Below, piece after piece: positions 17,627 through 33,617 of a stretch of 64,000 nucleotides of DNA. Made by a program: the position numbers and the translations under genes. A model generated the notes under the pieces. That model worked only from the letters and a program-made list of their open reading frames with translations, did not search any database and was not told the origin of the DNA. Source of the DNA: Limnohabitans sp. Rim8 (GTDB lineage: Bacteria; Pseudomonadota; Gammaproteobacteria; Burkholderiales; Burkholderiaceae_C); assembly GCF_945869175.1 (NCBI RefSeq), contig NZ_CAMBNZ010000004.1, forward strand, positions 1 through 64,000. Direction: 5' to 3'. Position 1 is the stretch's first letter. Each line of letters starts with the position of its first letter.

Positions 17627-18594
17627 GAGACCCCCACGGTGTGTTGCAACAGCGCCATCTGGCGCAACCCCCAGGCACTGACCATCATGCCGCTGACAAA
17701 CAGCGGCACGCCAAAGGCCGAGACATGCAGGGCACGTTCCACCGGTTGACGTAGAAATTGGGCCATCAATGGCCCTTGCAAAACGGCCAAGGCCAAAACA
17801 GCGCAGGCGTGCCATGGCAGTTGCCAATAGGCCAACAGCACAGCCACGACCGCTTGCGGCACCATCATGAACAGGCAGGCCATGCGCGCTGCGCCGTGGG
17901 CACCCAACTGCACCGGCAACGAGGCCACACCCATGCGGCGGTCGCCCTCCATGGCCTTGAAATCGTTCAGCGTCATGATGCCGTGGGCGCCCACGCTGTA
18001 CAGCAAGGCCAGCGCCACCGAATGCGGACCGGGCCAAGCCCCACCGAGCATCACGGCTGTGCCTGTGAGCCAAGCCAAGCCCTCATAACTCAAAGCGCAG
18101 GCGGCGTTGCCCCACCAGCCATTGTTTTTCAGACGCACAGGGGGCGCGCTGTAGCCCCAGGACAGCGCAATGGCCAGTGCACAAGCCGCAAAACCCCATG
18201 GCCCCATGAGCGTTGCCCACAGCAATGACAAAAGCGTCCAAGCGACGGCAATGCCCAAACCCCAGCGCCCCGGCATGCGGCCTGAGGGGATGGGTCGATG
18301 GGGTTCGTTGATGGCGTCCACATGCCTGTCAAACCAATCGTTCACGGCTTGACTGCTTGCGCAGACCAAGGGACCTGTCAGCACCAAGCCCAACAGCAGC
18401 AAGCCCCAGTTCGCGGTGATTGACTGACCGGAAGCCACCGCGCCGCAGGCGAAAGCCCACATCGGGGGAAACCAGGTGATGGGCTTGAGAAGTTCGGCCA
18501 CCGTGCGCAGTTCAGGCCGACGGCGTAAGGCCGCGTCCGCGTCAGCACGAGCTGCCTGGGGTGGGTTGGCCTGGGCCAGTGGCGAAGTGTCCAT
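17623..18594 (-). CDS. bchG: bacteriochlorophyll a synthase BchG
   Basis: UbiA-type membrane prenyltransferase, 323 aa, that esterifies bacteriochlorophyllide a with geranylgeranyl or phytyl diphosphate. The first Asp-rich motif is NDWFDRHVDAINEPHRPIPSG and the second is TLNDFKAMEGDRRMG, with about eight to nine membrane spans. First gene of the bchG-orf428-bchP operon, preceded by two PpsR-type boxes. Confidence 0.95.
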   Translation of the reverse strand: MDTSPLAQANPPQAARADADAALRRRPELRTVAELLKPITWFPPMWAFACGAVASGQSITANWGLLLLGLVLTGPLVCASSQAVNDWFDRHVDAINEPHRPIPSGRMPGRWGLGIAVAWTLLSLLWATLMGPWGFAACALAIALSWGYSAPPVRLKNNGWWGNAACALSYEGLAWLTGTAVMLGGAWPGPHSVALALLYSVGAHGIMTLNDFKAMEGDRRMGVASLPVQLGAHGAARMACLFMMVPQAVVAVLLAYWQLPWHACAVLALAVLQGPLMAQFLRQPVERALHVSAFGVPLFVSGMMVSAWGLRQMALLQHTVGVS

Positions 18595-18622
18595 GCCCCC
18601 ATTGTGGAGAGGCTTTTTTAAA

Positions 18623-18663
18623 TGTCAACTAGGATTGACACTAATCGTCAACAATAATTGACA
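18623..18663. promoter_or_regulatory. tandem PpsR-type boxes upstream of bchG
   Basis: Box 1, TGTCAACTAGGATTGACA, at 18623-18640 is perfect. Box 2, CGTCAACAATAATTGACA, at 18646-18663 has one mismatch in the first triplet. Starts are 23 bp apart, leaving a 5-bp gap. They lie between bchG (start 18594) and the end of ppsR (stop 18668), suggesting that bchG has its own repressible promoter right behind the repressor gene. Confidence 0.75.
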
Positions 18664-18667
18664 GTCT

Positions 18668-20056
18668 TCAGGAATTTTCTGCTTCCGCTTCAGCCACCAT
18701 GCCAAAGCGACGCAATTTCACATAGAGGCTTTGGCGCGAAAGGCCCAGCATTTCCGCAGCCGAAGCGCGGTTGTTGTGTGTCAAATCCAGCGCCGCCTCG
18801 ATGCACATGCGTTCGATGGTGTCCACAGTCTCGCCCACAATGTCCTTGATCGGGCGGCGGCCCACCAACTGCGACAAATCGGCAAAGGGGTTGGTCTGGC
18901 TTTGCGCCAAAGAAGCACCACCTTGCAGACGGCGGTCCATATCGCGCACAAAAAAGGCGTACATCGGCTCGGGCCGGGCCAGGTAGACGGCCGAAACTTC
19001 AACCGGCAAGGTCATCCCCGACAAAGTCCGCACCTCAGTGGCGAAGTTGCGCACGGGCAACTGCTGGCGCAAGCTGGTGTGGAGCACACCCCAGTCCACG
19101 GCACCGCGCAACAGCCAGCGCTCCAGGTTTTGGCCGACCACCTGAGACGAAGCCGTTAGCCCCAAAAGGGCCATACCCTCTTCGTTGACGCTTTTGATCG
19201 TGCCAGCGGTATCGGTGAGCAGCCACCCATCGGGAAAGCGCTCCATGGCTTCGCTCAAAACGGACGATGAGCCACCTTGTTGAACTGGCACACCCATGGT
19301 TTCGCGGGCCACCAGGCGCACCAAAAACTGTGCCCCACCCTCTTGGCGAAACACCGTGGCAGAAACCGTCCAGGCAGATGCCAAGCCCGCCACCCGCGCC
19401 GAGCACAGCTCGATGCGACCCGTGGCCAGCGCCATGCGCAGCAAAGACTGCACTTCTGCCTGACTCTCGCCTTCAAAACATTCACGCACATCGCGTCCGA
19501 CCAACCTTTTGCCCGCATCCTTGAGCAGGGATTGCGCACCCACATTGGCCTCCAGCACGCGTTGGCTGGTGGCATCCACCATCAACACCGCCTCGGCCGA
19601 GGTGTCAAACAGCACGCGGTAGCGCGCCTCAATGTGGCGCAGACGCAAGTAGTCCCGCTCCATCGACTGCTGGGTTTCCACCAGTCGGCGCTGCAACTCG
19701 GCCAAGCTTTCCAAGTCGCGGCCCAAGGCGAGTAATTTGTGATGACCCAGCGGCAAGACCACATATTGCAGCGCCACTTCGTTGCCCAAGGGGCCAATGT
19801 GATTCACATGCCGCCAGCGCAAGGATTCTGCAGCGCCCTTGGACTGGAGTATGTCTTGAATTTTGGCGCGACTTTCGGTGGTGACCGTGTCAACCCACAG
19901 ACGCCCGACCCAAGCCTGGCAACCCAAAGCAGCCAGGGTGTCGCGCCCAGTGGAGACGTCCTCGATCACGCCTTGCTGGTCCATCACCAAGGTGACGTCC
20001 GAGACCACACCCAGCAACAGGGATAAAATGGACGGGTCCATTGAGGGAAGCTTCAT
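18668..20056 (-). CDS. ppsR: transcriptional repressor PpsR/CrtJ
   Basis: 462 aa with PAS-like domains in the N-terminal part (SLLLGVVSDVTLVMDQQGVIEDVS), the middle (YRVLFDTSAEAVLMVDA) and after about residue 245 (ERFPDGWLLTDTAGTIKSV). A C-terminal Fis-type helix-turn-helix follows (NRASAAEMLGLSRQSLYVKLRRFGM). PpsR represses bch, crt and puc genes under high oxygen by binding TGT-N12-ACA. A cysteine lies just before the HTH (IERMCIEAAL), where redox-active Cys residues occur in the family. ATG at 20056 is used; an in-frame TTG at 20068 and an ATG at 20041 are alternatives. Confidence 0.93.
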   Translation of the reverse strand: MKLPSMDPSILSLLLGVVSDVTLVMDQQGVIEDVSTGRDTLAALGCQAWVGRLWVDTVTTESRAKIQDILQSKGAAESLRWRHVNHIGPLGNEVALQYVVLPLGHHKLLALGRDLESLAELQRRLVETQQSMERDYLRLRHIEARYRVLFDTSAEAVLMVDATSQRVLEANVGAQSLLKDAGKRLVGRDVRECFEGESQAEVQSLLRMALATGRIELCSARVAGLASAWTVSATVFRQEGGAQFLVRLVARETMGVPVQQGGSSSVLSEAMERFPDGWLLTDTAGTIKSVNEEGMALLGLTASSQVVGQNLERWLLRGAVDWGVLHTSLRQQLPVRNFATEVRTLSGMTLPVEVSAVYLARPEPMYAFFVRDMDRRLQGGASLAQSQTNPFADLSQLVGRRPIKDIVGETVDTIERMCIEAALDLTHNNRASAAEMLGLSRQSLYVKLRRFGMVAEAEAENS

Positions 20057-20089
20057 GCTGTAAACCAACTGCGTTTGAGTATCAGGAAG

Positions 20090-20107
20090 TTGACACTTGA
20101 ATTTGTC
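20090..20107. promoter_or_regulatory. everted PpsR-like half-sites upstream of ppsR
   Basis: TGACA and TGTCA are separated by 8 bp in TGACACTTGAATTTGTCA. The half-sites and spacing are those of a PpsR box, but the orientation is reversed (outward-facing). It is 34 bp upstream of the ppsR start. It could be a variant autoregulatory site or chance. Confidence 0.35.
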
Positions 20108-20188
20108 AGACGAGTATAGGCTGATAAAAGCTCTAAAATAGTTCGGCCTTTTGATTTCAATGTTTTAATTTCCAGAAACCGCGCCATG

Positions 20189-20995
20189 TCAGCTCGCCTT
20201 CACAGCCGCATCCAGCATGGCTTGCGTGATGCGTGCCACCGTGGTGAGCGCGTCTTCGGCCAGCACCTCGGCGCCCAGCCCCTGCAGACGCTCAGGCGCA
20301 ACATGGGCCATGGGTCCCCCCACAAACAAGCGCATCGCCAGGTTGTCTGAACCCTTGCGCAGCGCGGGCAGCGTGTCGGCAAGGGTATCCAGGTGGCGGT
20401 CGGTGCTGACCGAAATGCTCACTGCGTCAAACCATTCGGAATGGAACAAGCGCTTGAAATCGGCCATGTCCTGGGGCACCGCCATGACCACAGACCAACC
20501 GGCCCGCTTGAAAAATTCACTGAGCATAAACAAGCCCAGACTGTGCTGAGCGCCGGGCTCGGTCAGCAAGAGCAGGCTCCAACCATTTCCGGGCTGGGGC
20601 GCTTCTTGCAAAAATTCGGTGCTGAAGTCGTGCAAAAGTTGTTGCAAATGCACACAAACCAGGGTGCACCGGGCGAAATCGACTTGATCACCCACCCACC
20701 AGTCACCCGTCAATCGGGCACAAGGCGCAATGCCACGGGTGTAGATGTCGGTCAAGGACTGCCCCTGCCTTTGCCAGCCAAAGACGACCTGCCGGGCCGC
20801 ATCCAATCCTTGCAGGCAGGCTTGCGCCAGAATCTGGACCTGCACCGCATCCAAGGCCATGTGGCCAGCGAAGGAGGTCCCCCCCACCAACCTCGGCCCC
20901 ACGGGCGAGACGCGTTTTAAAGCTTCAGGCAACGGCAAGGTCAGCTCACGCACCTGAGGCAGGGACAAGACATTGTCGAGATTGAAGTGAGCCAT
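20189..20995 (-). CDS. ppaA: PpaA/AerR-like B12-binding (SCHIC) antirepressor
   Basis: 268 aa. The C-terminal B12/SCHIC domain has PGAQHSLGLFMLSEFFKRAGWSVV, with the likely axial His in QHSLGL, then DAVSISVS and LFVGGPM. The N-terminal helical half is more diverged (RLTGDWWVGDQVDF). In Rhodobacter the aerR/ppaA gene sits next to crtJ/ppsR, as here, and its product relieves PpsR repression. ATG at 20995 (MAHFNLDNV) is chosen over a GTG 9 bp earlier. It is divergent from bchF, sharing a region with two PpsR-type boxes. Confidence 0.87.
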   Translation of the reverse strand: MAHFNLDNVLSLPQVRELTLPLPEALKRVSPVGPRLVGGTSFAGHMALDAVQVQILAQACLQGLDAARQVVFGWQRQGQSLTDIYTRGIAPCARLTGDWWVGDQVDFARCTLVCVHLQQLLHDFSTEFLQEAPQPGNGWSLLLLTEPGAQHSLGLFMLSEFFKRAGWSVVMAVPQDMADFKRLFHSEWFDAVSISVSTDRHLDTLADTLPALRKGSDNLAMRLFVGGPMAHVAPERLQGLGAEVLAEDALTTVARITQAMLDAAVKAS

Positions 20996-21144
20996 AACAA
21001 ACACCGATCATCAGAAAAATTCACCAGCGGCAGGCCCCAGCAGATCGGTGTGGTCGTCGCAAGAATGGCATCGAATCAGGGCACACCCGTGCCACCGCCC
21101 GACGTTGGCTTGAGTGTGGATGAATTCTGTCAACACCCATTCAG

Positions 21145-21210
21145 TGTAAACCCTAGTTTATAAAAATATTGTCAATTTATGTTGACACCTTGTATGAGCA
21201 GCCTTACATT
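21145..21210 (+). promoter_or_regulatory. bchF promoter with tandem PpsR-type boxes
   Basis: TGTCAATTTATGTTGACA at 21170-21187 is a perfect box. TGTAAACCCTAGTTTATA at 21145-21162 is a near-box (ATA for ACA) starting 25 bp earlier. The last six bases of the perfect box, TTGACA (21182-21187), make a consensus -35, and TACATT 17 bp further (21205-21210) is a good -10. This promoter would drive bchFNBHLM and probably genes downstream; bchF starts at 21244. Confidence 0.72.
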
Positions 21211-21243
21211 CATTCCAAGTTACCCGCTCCGAGAAGGTCCTTC

Positions 21244-23042
<1,799 letters not shown>

Positions 23043-23058
23043 AGCTCAGGAACACCCC

Positions 23059-24682
23059 ATGCAACTGACGCTCTGGACTTACGAAGGACCGCCCCATGTG
23101 GGCGCCATGCGCGTGGCCACTGCCATGACGGATGTGCATTACGTGTTGCACGCCCCGCAAGGCGACACCTACGCCGACTTGTTGTTCACCATGATCGAGC
23201 GCCTGCCGCGCCGCCCCCCCGTCACTTACACCACCTTCCAAGCGCGTGATCTGGGTGGCGACACGGCCGAACTGTTCAAGGACGCCGCCCGCCAAGCCAT
23301 GGCGCGCTTCAATCCTGCGGCCATGTTGGTAGGCTCGTCCTGCACCGCCGAGCTGATCCAGGACGATCCGGGTGGACTGGCCCAAGCCCTGAAGCTGACC
23401 ATTCCTGTGGTGGCCCTGGAATTGCCCTCTTACCAGCGCAAGGAAAACTGGGGCGCGAGCGAAACCTTTTACCAACTGTGCCGCCACCTGGTGCACAAGC
23501 CTGCTACTGACAAGCCGGCCAAGGCCCGCCCCAGCTGCAACATTCTCGGCCCGAGCGCCCTGGGCTTTCGCCACCGTGACGACGTCAAGGAAATCACCCA
23601 GCTGTTGAACCAACTGGGCGTGGACGTGGCCGTGGTCGCGCCCCTGAGCGCCAGCGTGGCCGATGTGCAGAAGTTGGCCGAGGCCGACTTCAACGTGGTG
23701 CTCTACCCTGAAATTGGTTTGGCCGCAGCACAATGGTTGCAGCGCCAGTTTGACCAGCCTTACACCAAGACCGTGCCTTTGGGCAGCCACGCCACGCGCG
23801 ACTTCATCGCCGAAGTTTGCACCTTGACCGGCCTGCCCCAGCCCGCACAAGACCCGACCAACGCGCACGCCCACTGGTACGCCAAGTCGGTCGACTCGAC
23901 CTACCTGACCGGCAAGCGCGTCTACATTTTTGGCGATGCCACGCATGTGGTGGCCGCAGCCCGCATCGCCAGCCAGGAAATGGGCTTTGAGGTGGTGGGT
24001 CTGGGCACTTACAGCCGGGAATTTGCCCGCGAAGTGCGCGACTGTGCCAAGCGCTATGGTGTCGAGGCCTTGATCACCGACGACTACCTGGAAGTTGAAA
24101 CCCAAATCAACGCGCTGCAACCCGAGCTGATTTTGGGCACACAAATGGAGCGCCACATCGCCAAGCGCCAGGGCATCCCCTGTGCTGTGATTTCGGCCCC
24201 GGTGCATGTGCAGGACTTCCCCGCCCGCTACGCGCCGCAAATGGGTTTTGAAGGGGCCAACGTGTTGTTCGACACCTGGGTGCACCCGCTGATGATGGGC
24301 CTGGAAGAGCACCTGATTGGCATGTTCCGCGAAGACTTCGAATTCCACGCTGGGGCCGCACCTTCGCATTTGGGCAGCACACGACCTGCAGCCGAACTGA
24401 GCCAGGCACCTGTTGCCGCACCAGTGTCGACACCTGTATCCGCACCTGTGCCAACGCACGCAACGGCAACCACCACAGCCAGCGTACCCACCTTGTCCAG
24501 CGACAGCGTGCGCGCTGTCGCTGCCCCAGCCCAAACCGCTTCGAACCAGGCCACCTGGAGCCCCGAAGCCGAAAAGGAACTGGGCAAGATCCCGTTCTTT
24601 GTGCGTGGCAAAGCCCGCCGTAACACCGAGCGATTTGCCCAAGACCTGGGCGTGGCGACCATCACCGTGGAGACGCTCTACG

Positions 24683-24708
<26 letters not shown>
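23059..24708 (+). CDS. bchB: dark-operative protochlorophyllide reductase subunit BchB
   Basis: NifK-like subunit, 549 aa. D36 in [12 protein letters not shown] is the aspartate that serves as the fourth ligand of the NB cluster in this family. [11 protein letters not shown] provides a cysteine ligand. A long Ala/Pro/Thr-rich linker (about residues 435-495) separates the catalytic part from the C-terminal domain ([20 protein letters not shown]). The end overlaps the start of bchH by 26 bp. Confidence 0.95.
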
Positions 24709-29421
<4,713 letters not shown>

Positions 29422-29454
29422 TCCGCACGGCAAAAAACGCACCGAAAGCAAGAC

Positions 29455-30162
29455 ATGAATACCACCGCCTACGAACAACGCCGCAGCCAGATCGAGCACT
29501 ACTTCGACCGCACGGCAGCCGATGCCTGGGCCCGTCTGACGTCGAACGAGCCGGTGGGCCGCATACGCGCCACCGTGCGCGCCGGGCGCGACACCATGCG
29601 CGAGACGCTGCTGTCGTGGCTGCCACAAGACCTGCGCGGCAAACGCGTGCTGGATGCCGGTTGCGGCACCGGCGCGTTGGCCCTGCAAGCGGCACTGCGC
29701 GGAGCCGAGGTGGTGGCGATTGATTTGTCGCCCACCCTGGTCAAACTGGCCGCCGAACGCATGGCCGCTGAACACCCGACCCTGCCCGGCAGTGTGGAAT
29801 TTTTGTCAGGCGACATGCTCAGCCCCGAATTGGGCCACTTTGACCATGTGGTTTGCATGGACTCGCTCATCCACTACGACAGCGACCAAATCGCTGAAGC
29901 TTTGGCCGGTTTGGCGCAACGCACGCGCGGCTCCATGGTCTTCACCTTCGCGCCGCGCACACCGCTCTTGGCCCTGATGCACAGCGCAGGCCGCTTGTTT
30001 CCGCGCAGCGACCGCTCGCCCTCACTCTCACCTGTAGCGCATGCGGACTTGCTGGCCCGCATGCAAGGCCATACCGATTTGCAGGGCTGGCAAGCCGCGC
30101 GCATGCAGCGCGTGGCCAGCGGCTTTTACACCTCGCAAGCTTGGGAGTGGACACGCTCATGA
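29455..30162 (+). CDS. bchM: Mg-protoporphyrin IX O-methyltransferase BchM
   Basis: SAM-dependent methyltransferase, 235 aa. The SAM-binding motif I is VLDAGCGTGALALQAA, followed by VVAIDLSPTLVKLA and DHVVCMDSLIHYD. It methylates the C13 propionate of Mg-protoporphyrin IX, making the substrate of AcsF. It lies 33 bp after bchL and overlaps lhaA at ATGA. Confidence 0.95.
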   Translation: MNTTAYEQRRSQIEHYFDRTAADAWARLTSNEPVGRIRATVRAGRDTMRETLLSWLPQDLRGKRVLDAGCGTGALALQAALRGAEVVAIDLSPTLVKLAAERMAAEHPTLPGSVEFLSGDMLSPELGHFDHVVCMDSLIHYDSDQIAEALAGLAQRTRGSMVFTFAPRTPLLALMHSAGRLFPRSDRSPSLSPVAHADLLARMQGHTDLQGWQAARMQRVASGFYTSQAWEWTRS

Positions 30163-31616
30163 AACTGCGCGTTCCCATGCCCCGCTGGTTCACGGCCTAC
30201 GGCACGCGCTTCATGCCGTTTGCCGATGCGGCCTCGCCCGAGCTGCCGATGGCGCGTCTGTTGCGCCTGTCGCTGTTTCAGGTGGTGATCGGCATGGTCA
30301 CAGCGCTGCTGGTGGGCACGCTCAACCGGGTCATGATTGTGGAGCTGCAAGTACCCGCCTGGTGGGTAGCGCTGGCCGTGGCCATTCCCATGGTGTTTGC
30401 GCCTTTGCGCACCTTGATCGGCTACCGCAGCGACACCCACCCCTCGGCGCTGGGTCTGCGCCGCATTCCCTACATGTGGAGCGGCACCTTGCTGCTGTTT
30501 GGTGGCCTGTCCATCATGCCCTTTGCCTTGTTGCTGCTGTCTGAGCCTGAGAGCGCCAACCTGTGGGTGGGTCAACTTGGCGCATGCCTGGCCTTTGTGC
30601 TGGTGGGCACAGGTATCCAGGTCACGCAAACCGCGGGCATGGCGCTCGCGCACGACTTGGCCAGCGACGACAAACGCCCCCGCGTGGTGGCCTTGCTTTA
30701 CAGCATGTTGCTGGTCGGCATGATCGCCAGCAGCGCAGTGTTCGGCCTGGTCCTGAGTGATTTCACGCCGCAAAAACTCATCCAGCTGGTGCAAGGTTGC
30801 GCCGTGATGGTGGCGGTGATGAACCTGACCGCCTTGTGGAAGCAAGAGGCCCGTGGCGCCAAGCGCGGACGCCGGGAGGCCGGCGGCTTTGCCCACAGCT
30901 GGCGCGAACTCATGGCCGAGCCCCAGATGCGTCGCTTTTTGTGGACCCTGGGCATTGGCACCTTCGCCTTCAATATGCAAGACATCGTGCTGGAGCCCTA
31001 CGCGGCAGAAATCTTGAAGCTTGATGTGGGCTCAACCAGCGCCTTGACGGCCTTGAGTGCCGGTGGCGCTTTGCTGGCTTTCTTGTTGTCGGCCCGCTGG
31101 TTGTCGGGTGGCCTGCACGCTTGTCGCTTGGCCAGCCTGGGTGTGCTGCTGGGCTTGCCCGCTTTTGCGATGGTGATTTTTTCAGGACCGCTGGAAGCGG
31201 CCTGGATGTTCCGCATCGGCGTCGGCCTGATCGGTTTCAGCGGCGGCTTGTTTTCTGTGGGCATGCTGGTCACGGCCATGGGCATGGCCCAAGACGGCAG
31301 TCCACTCGGCAAGCTCGGAGGTTTGGTCATCGGCACCTGGGGTGCGGTGCAAGCCACCAGCGCAGGGGCGGCCATGGCCCTGGGCGGTGCTTTGCGCGAC
31401 GGCGTGTCGGTGCTGGCCATGTCTGGCGCACTGGGCGAGGTGCTGGTCACGCCCATCACCGCCTACAGCTTCATCTACCACTTGGAAATGTATCTGTTGT
31501 TTGTCGTGCTGGTGGCCCTGGGCCCGATGTTGCGCGCCAGCCGCCTGGCTGCTCGAGCAGAGGCCCAAAAAACCAACACCCCCCAACCCTTTGGCTTGGC
31601 ACAACTGCCAGGCTGA
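30159..31616 (+). CDS. lhaA: LH1 assembly protein LhaA (PucC family)
   Basis: Polytopic membrane protein, 485 aa, with about 12 spans. Family motifs are RFMPFADAASPELPMARLLR, GTLNRVMIVELQVPAWW and YRSDTHPSALGLRRIPYMW. The position between bchM and puhA is that of lhaA in purple bacteria, where it is needed for LH1 assembly and probably handles BChl delivery. It closely resembles the pucC gene at 38857-40248 and is a paralogue of the orf428-type gene. Confidence 0.92.
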   Translation: MKLRVPMPRWFTAYGTRFMPFADAASPELPMARLLRLSLFQVVIGMVTALLVGTLNRVMIVELQVPAWWVALAVAIPMVFAPLRTLIGYRSDTHPSALGLRRIPYMWSGTLLLFGGLSIMPFALLLLSEPESANLWVGQLGACLAFVLVGTGIQVTQTAGMALAHDLASDDKRPRVVALLYSMLLVGMIASSAVFGLVLSDFTPQKLIQLVQGCAVMVAVMNLTALWKQEARGAKRGRREAGGFAHSWRELMAEPQMRRFLWTLGIGTFAFNMQDIVLEPYAAEILKLDVGSTSALTALSAGGALLAFLLSARWLSGGLHACRLASLGVLLGLPAFAMVIFSGPLEAAWMFRIGVGLIGFSGGLFSVGMLVTAMGMAQDGSPLGKLGGLVIGTWGAVQATSAGAAMALGGALRDGVSVLAMSGALGEVLVTPITAYSFIYHLEMYLLFVVLVALGPMLRASRLAARAEAQKTNTPQPFGLAQLPG

Positions 31617-31645
31617 TGCACCGATTTTTTTGAAGGAGAACAGCC

Positions 31646-32407
31646 ATGGAAACAGGCGCAATCACACAGTACGTCGATGTGGCCCAAATCGTTTTGTACA
31701 TGTTCTGGGCATTTTTTGCGGGACTTATTTTTTACCTCATTCGAGAAGGTCACCGCGAAGGCTACCCCATGGATTCGGGGCGCGAAAACGGCCCCAAAAT
31801 CGAAGGATGGCCACCCGCCCCAGAACCGGTGGTCTACAAAACCGAAGACGGTCACACCCATCTGTCACCCGACCATAATCGGCCAGACGGTATTTACAGC
31901 GGCCAACCCACACACGGATGGAACGGAGCGCCGCTTGAACCCGTAGGCGACCCGCTGCTCGCAGGCGTGGGCCCTGGCGCTTGGGCCATGCGCGCAGACG
32001 TGCCCGACATGGAGCACGGTCATCCCAAAATTGTGCCCATGCGCATCGCCACCGACCACTCGGTCGCCAAGCAAGACGTTGATCCACGCGGCCTGCCCGT
32101 GTGGGGCGCTGACAAAAAGATCGCTGGCACCGTGGTCGATTTGTGGGTAGACCGCATGGAAATGCTGTTCCGCTACGCTGAAGTTCAGCTGGTGAACTCC
32201 GACAAACGGGTCTTGCTGCCCATGACCTTTGCGCGCATCAAGAAAGATGGCTCGCATGTGCAAGCGATTCTGGCCCACCAGTTTGCCAACGTACCGCAAA
32301 CCAAATCCAAAGACCAGATCACGCTGCTGGAAGAGGAAAAGATCACCGCCTATTACGGCGCAGGCACCTTGTATGCGACACCTGAGCGTCAGGAACCCAT
32401 CATATGA
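31646..32407 (+). CDS. puhA: photosynthetic reaction centre H subunit
   Basis: RC-H, 253 aa, with one N-terminal membrane span (YVDVAQIVLYMFWAFFAGLIFYLIREGHREGYP) and a cytoplasmic PRC-barrel domain (GLPVWGADKKIAGTVVDLWVDRME). It caps the L/M subunits and shapes the QB site proton path. A strong GAAGGAG site precedes the ATG. Confidence 0.96.
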   Translation: METGAITQYVDVAQIVLYMFWAFFAGLIFYLIREGHREGYPMDSGRENGPKIEGWPPAPEPVVYKTEDGHTHLSPDHNRPDGIYSGQPTHGWNGAPLEPVGDPLLAGVGPGAWAMRADVPDMEHGHPKIVPMRIATDHSVAKQDVDPRGLPVWGADKKIAGTVVDLWVDRMEMLFRYAEVQLVNSDKRVLLPMTFARIKKDGSHVQAILAHQFANVPQTKSKDQITLLEEEKITAYYGAGTLYATPERQEPII

Positions 32408-33093
32408 AAGCCACCCACGAACACGAGTGGGAAGCCTCCCCCGGCTTGCCCAGCGCGCTGCCCAAGGGCGAACGCGTGGTTTGGCAGGGTGCGCCCGACT
32501 GGAAACGTCTGGCCATCCACGCGTTTCATGTGCGCACAATCGCGTTGTACTTTGTACTGATGCTGGCGGTGCAGGCCATCAACCTGACGGCCCCTGACAG
32601 CGGTACTGGGATGAAACCCCTGGCAGAAGTTGACTGGAAACCTATGGTGGTTGCTGCCAGCCTGTATGTGGTGGCTCTGGCTTTGTTGTTGGGGACAGCT
32701 TGGATGTCGGCGCGCAACACGCTTTACACCCTCACCAACAAGCGTGTGGTCATGCGCATTGGCATTGTGTTAACGCTGACCTTCAACCTGCCTTTCAAAC
32801 GCATCGTGGGTGCTTCGCTCAAACCTCAAGGCAAAGGCACAGGCGATATCGCGTTGGCTTTGCACCCCGAAGACCGCATCGGTTGGGCTCACCTGTGGCC
32901 GCACCAGCGCGCCTGGTACGTGACAAAGCCCCAGCCCACCTTGCGCTGCATTCCCGAGAGCCAGCAAGTCGGTGAGCAACTGCTGAACCTGTGGCGTGCA
33001 GAACGTGCAGGGCAAAGCCTGCAGCTGGGCGATGTTCCAGCCCAATCCGCGCAACCGGCAGCATCAGCCCACAACCAAGGAATGCCGGCATGA
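32404..33093 (+). CDS. puhB: photosynthetic complex assembly protein PuhB
   Basis: 229 aa with three hydrophobic segments in a bacterial PH-like fold. Typical motifs are PKGERVVWQGAPDWKRLAIHAFHVR and NTLYTLTNKRVVMRIGIVLTLTFNLPF. PuhB helps reaction-centre assembly. It overlaps both puhA and puhC through ATGA junctions. Confidence 0.94.
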   Translation: MKATHEHEWEASPGLPSALPKGERVVWQGAPDWKRLAIHAFHVRTIALYFVLMLAVQAINLTAPDSGTGMKPLAEVDWKPMVVAASLYVVALALLLGTAWMSARNTLYTLTNKRVVMRIGIVLTLTFNLPFKRIVGASLKPQGKGTGDIALALHPEDRIGWAHLWPHQRAWYVTKPQPTLRCIPESQQVGEQLLNLWRAERAGQSLQLGDVPAQSAQPAASAHNQGMPA

Positions 33094-33593
33094 ATACCTT
33101 GCCCCAACAGGACTGGTCAACACCCAACGCCTCGGCCCGAAAGGCCCAAGGCCTGAACCGCCCCATGGCCTGGATTGGCGTAATGCTGCTGGCCATACTG
33201 GTGGCCGTGGGCCTGGCCCGCTGGTCGGGGCTGGACCCACGCACACCCGATGCCCCCGTCAAGTGGCAGCGCGACCTGCAGTTTCGCGACGTGGTCGGTG
33301 GCGACATCGCCGTGCTGGACCATCACACCGGGCAACAAGTCGCCAGCTTCACAGGCGAACAAGGCTTTTTACGCAGCACCCTGCGCGCCCTGGCGCGTGA
33401 ACGCCACCGCGAAAGCCTGAGCAGCGACGCCCCCTTTTTGCTGATTGGCCGCACCGACGGTCGTCTGACCCTGCAAGACCCCAGCACCGGACAACGCATT
33501 GACCTGGAGTCTTTTGGCCCTAACAACGCCGCTGTTTTTGCCAGTTTGCGTCTGGCGGGGCAAGAGACCAAACCCCAGAACAACACCCGCTGA
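33090..33593 (+). CDS. puhC: photosynthetic complex assembly protein PuhC
   Basis: 167 aa with one N-terminal membrane helix (IGVMLLAILVAVGLARW) and a periplasmic domain with LQFRDVVGGDIAVLDHHTGQ and GEQGFLRSTLRALARER, the family signature. It is implicated in organising RC-LH1. ATGA overlap with puhB; a longer in-frame extension upstream lies in puhB. Confidence 0.92.
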   Translation: MNTLPQQDWSTPNASARKAQGLNRPMAWIGVMLLAILVAVGLARWSGLDPRTPDAPVKWQRDLQFRDVVGGDIAVLDHHTGQQVASFTGEQGFLRSTLRALARERHRESLSSDAPFLLIGRTDGRLTLQDPSTGQRIDLESFGPNNAAVFASLRLAGQETKPQNNTR

Positions 33594-33617
33594 ACTTGAT
33601 TGAACCCGGAGAACACC

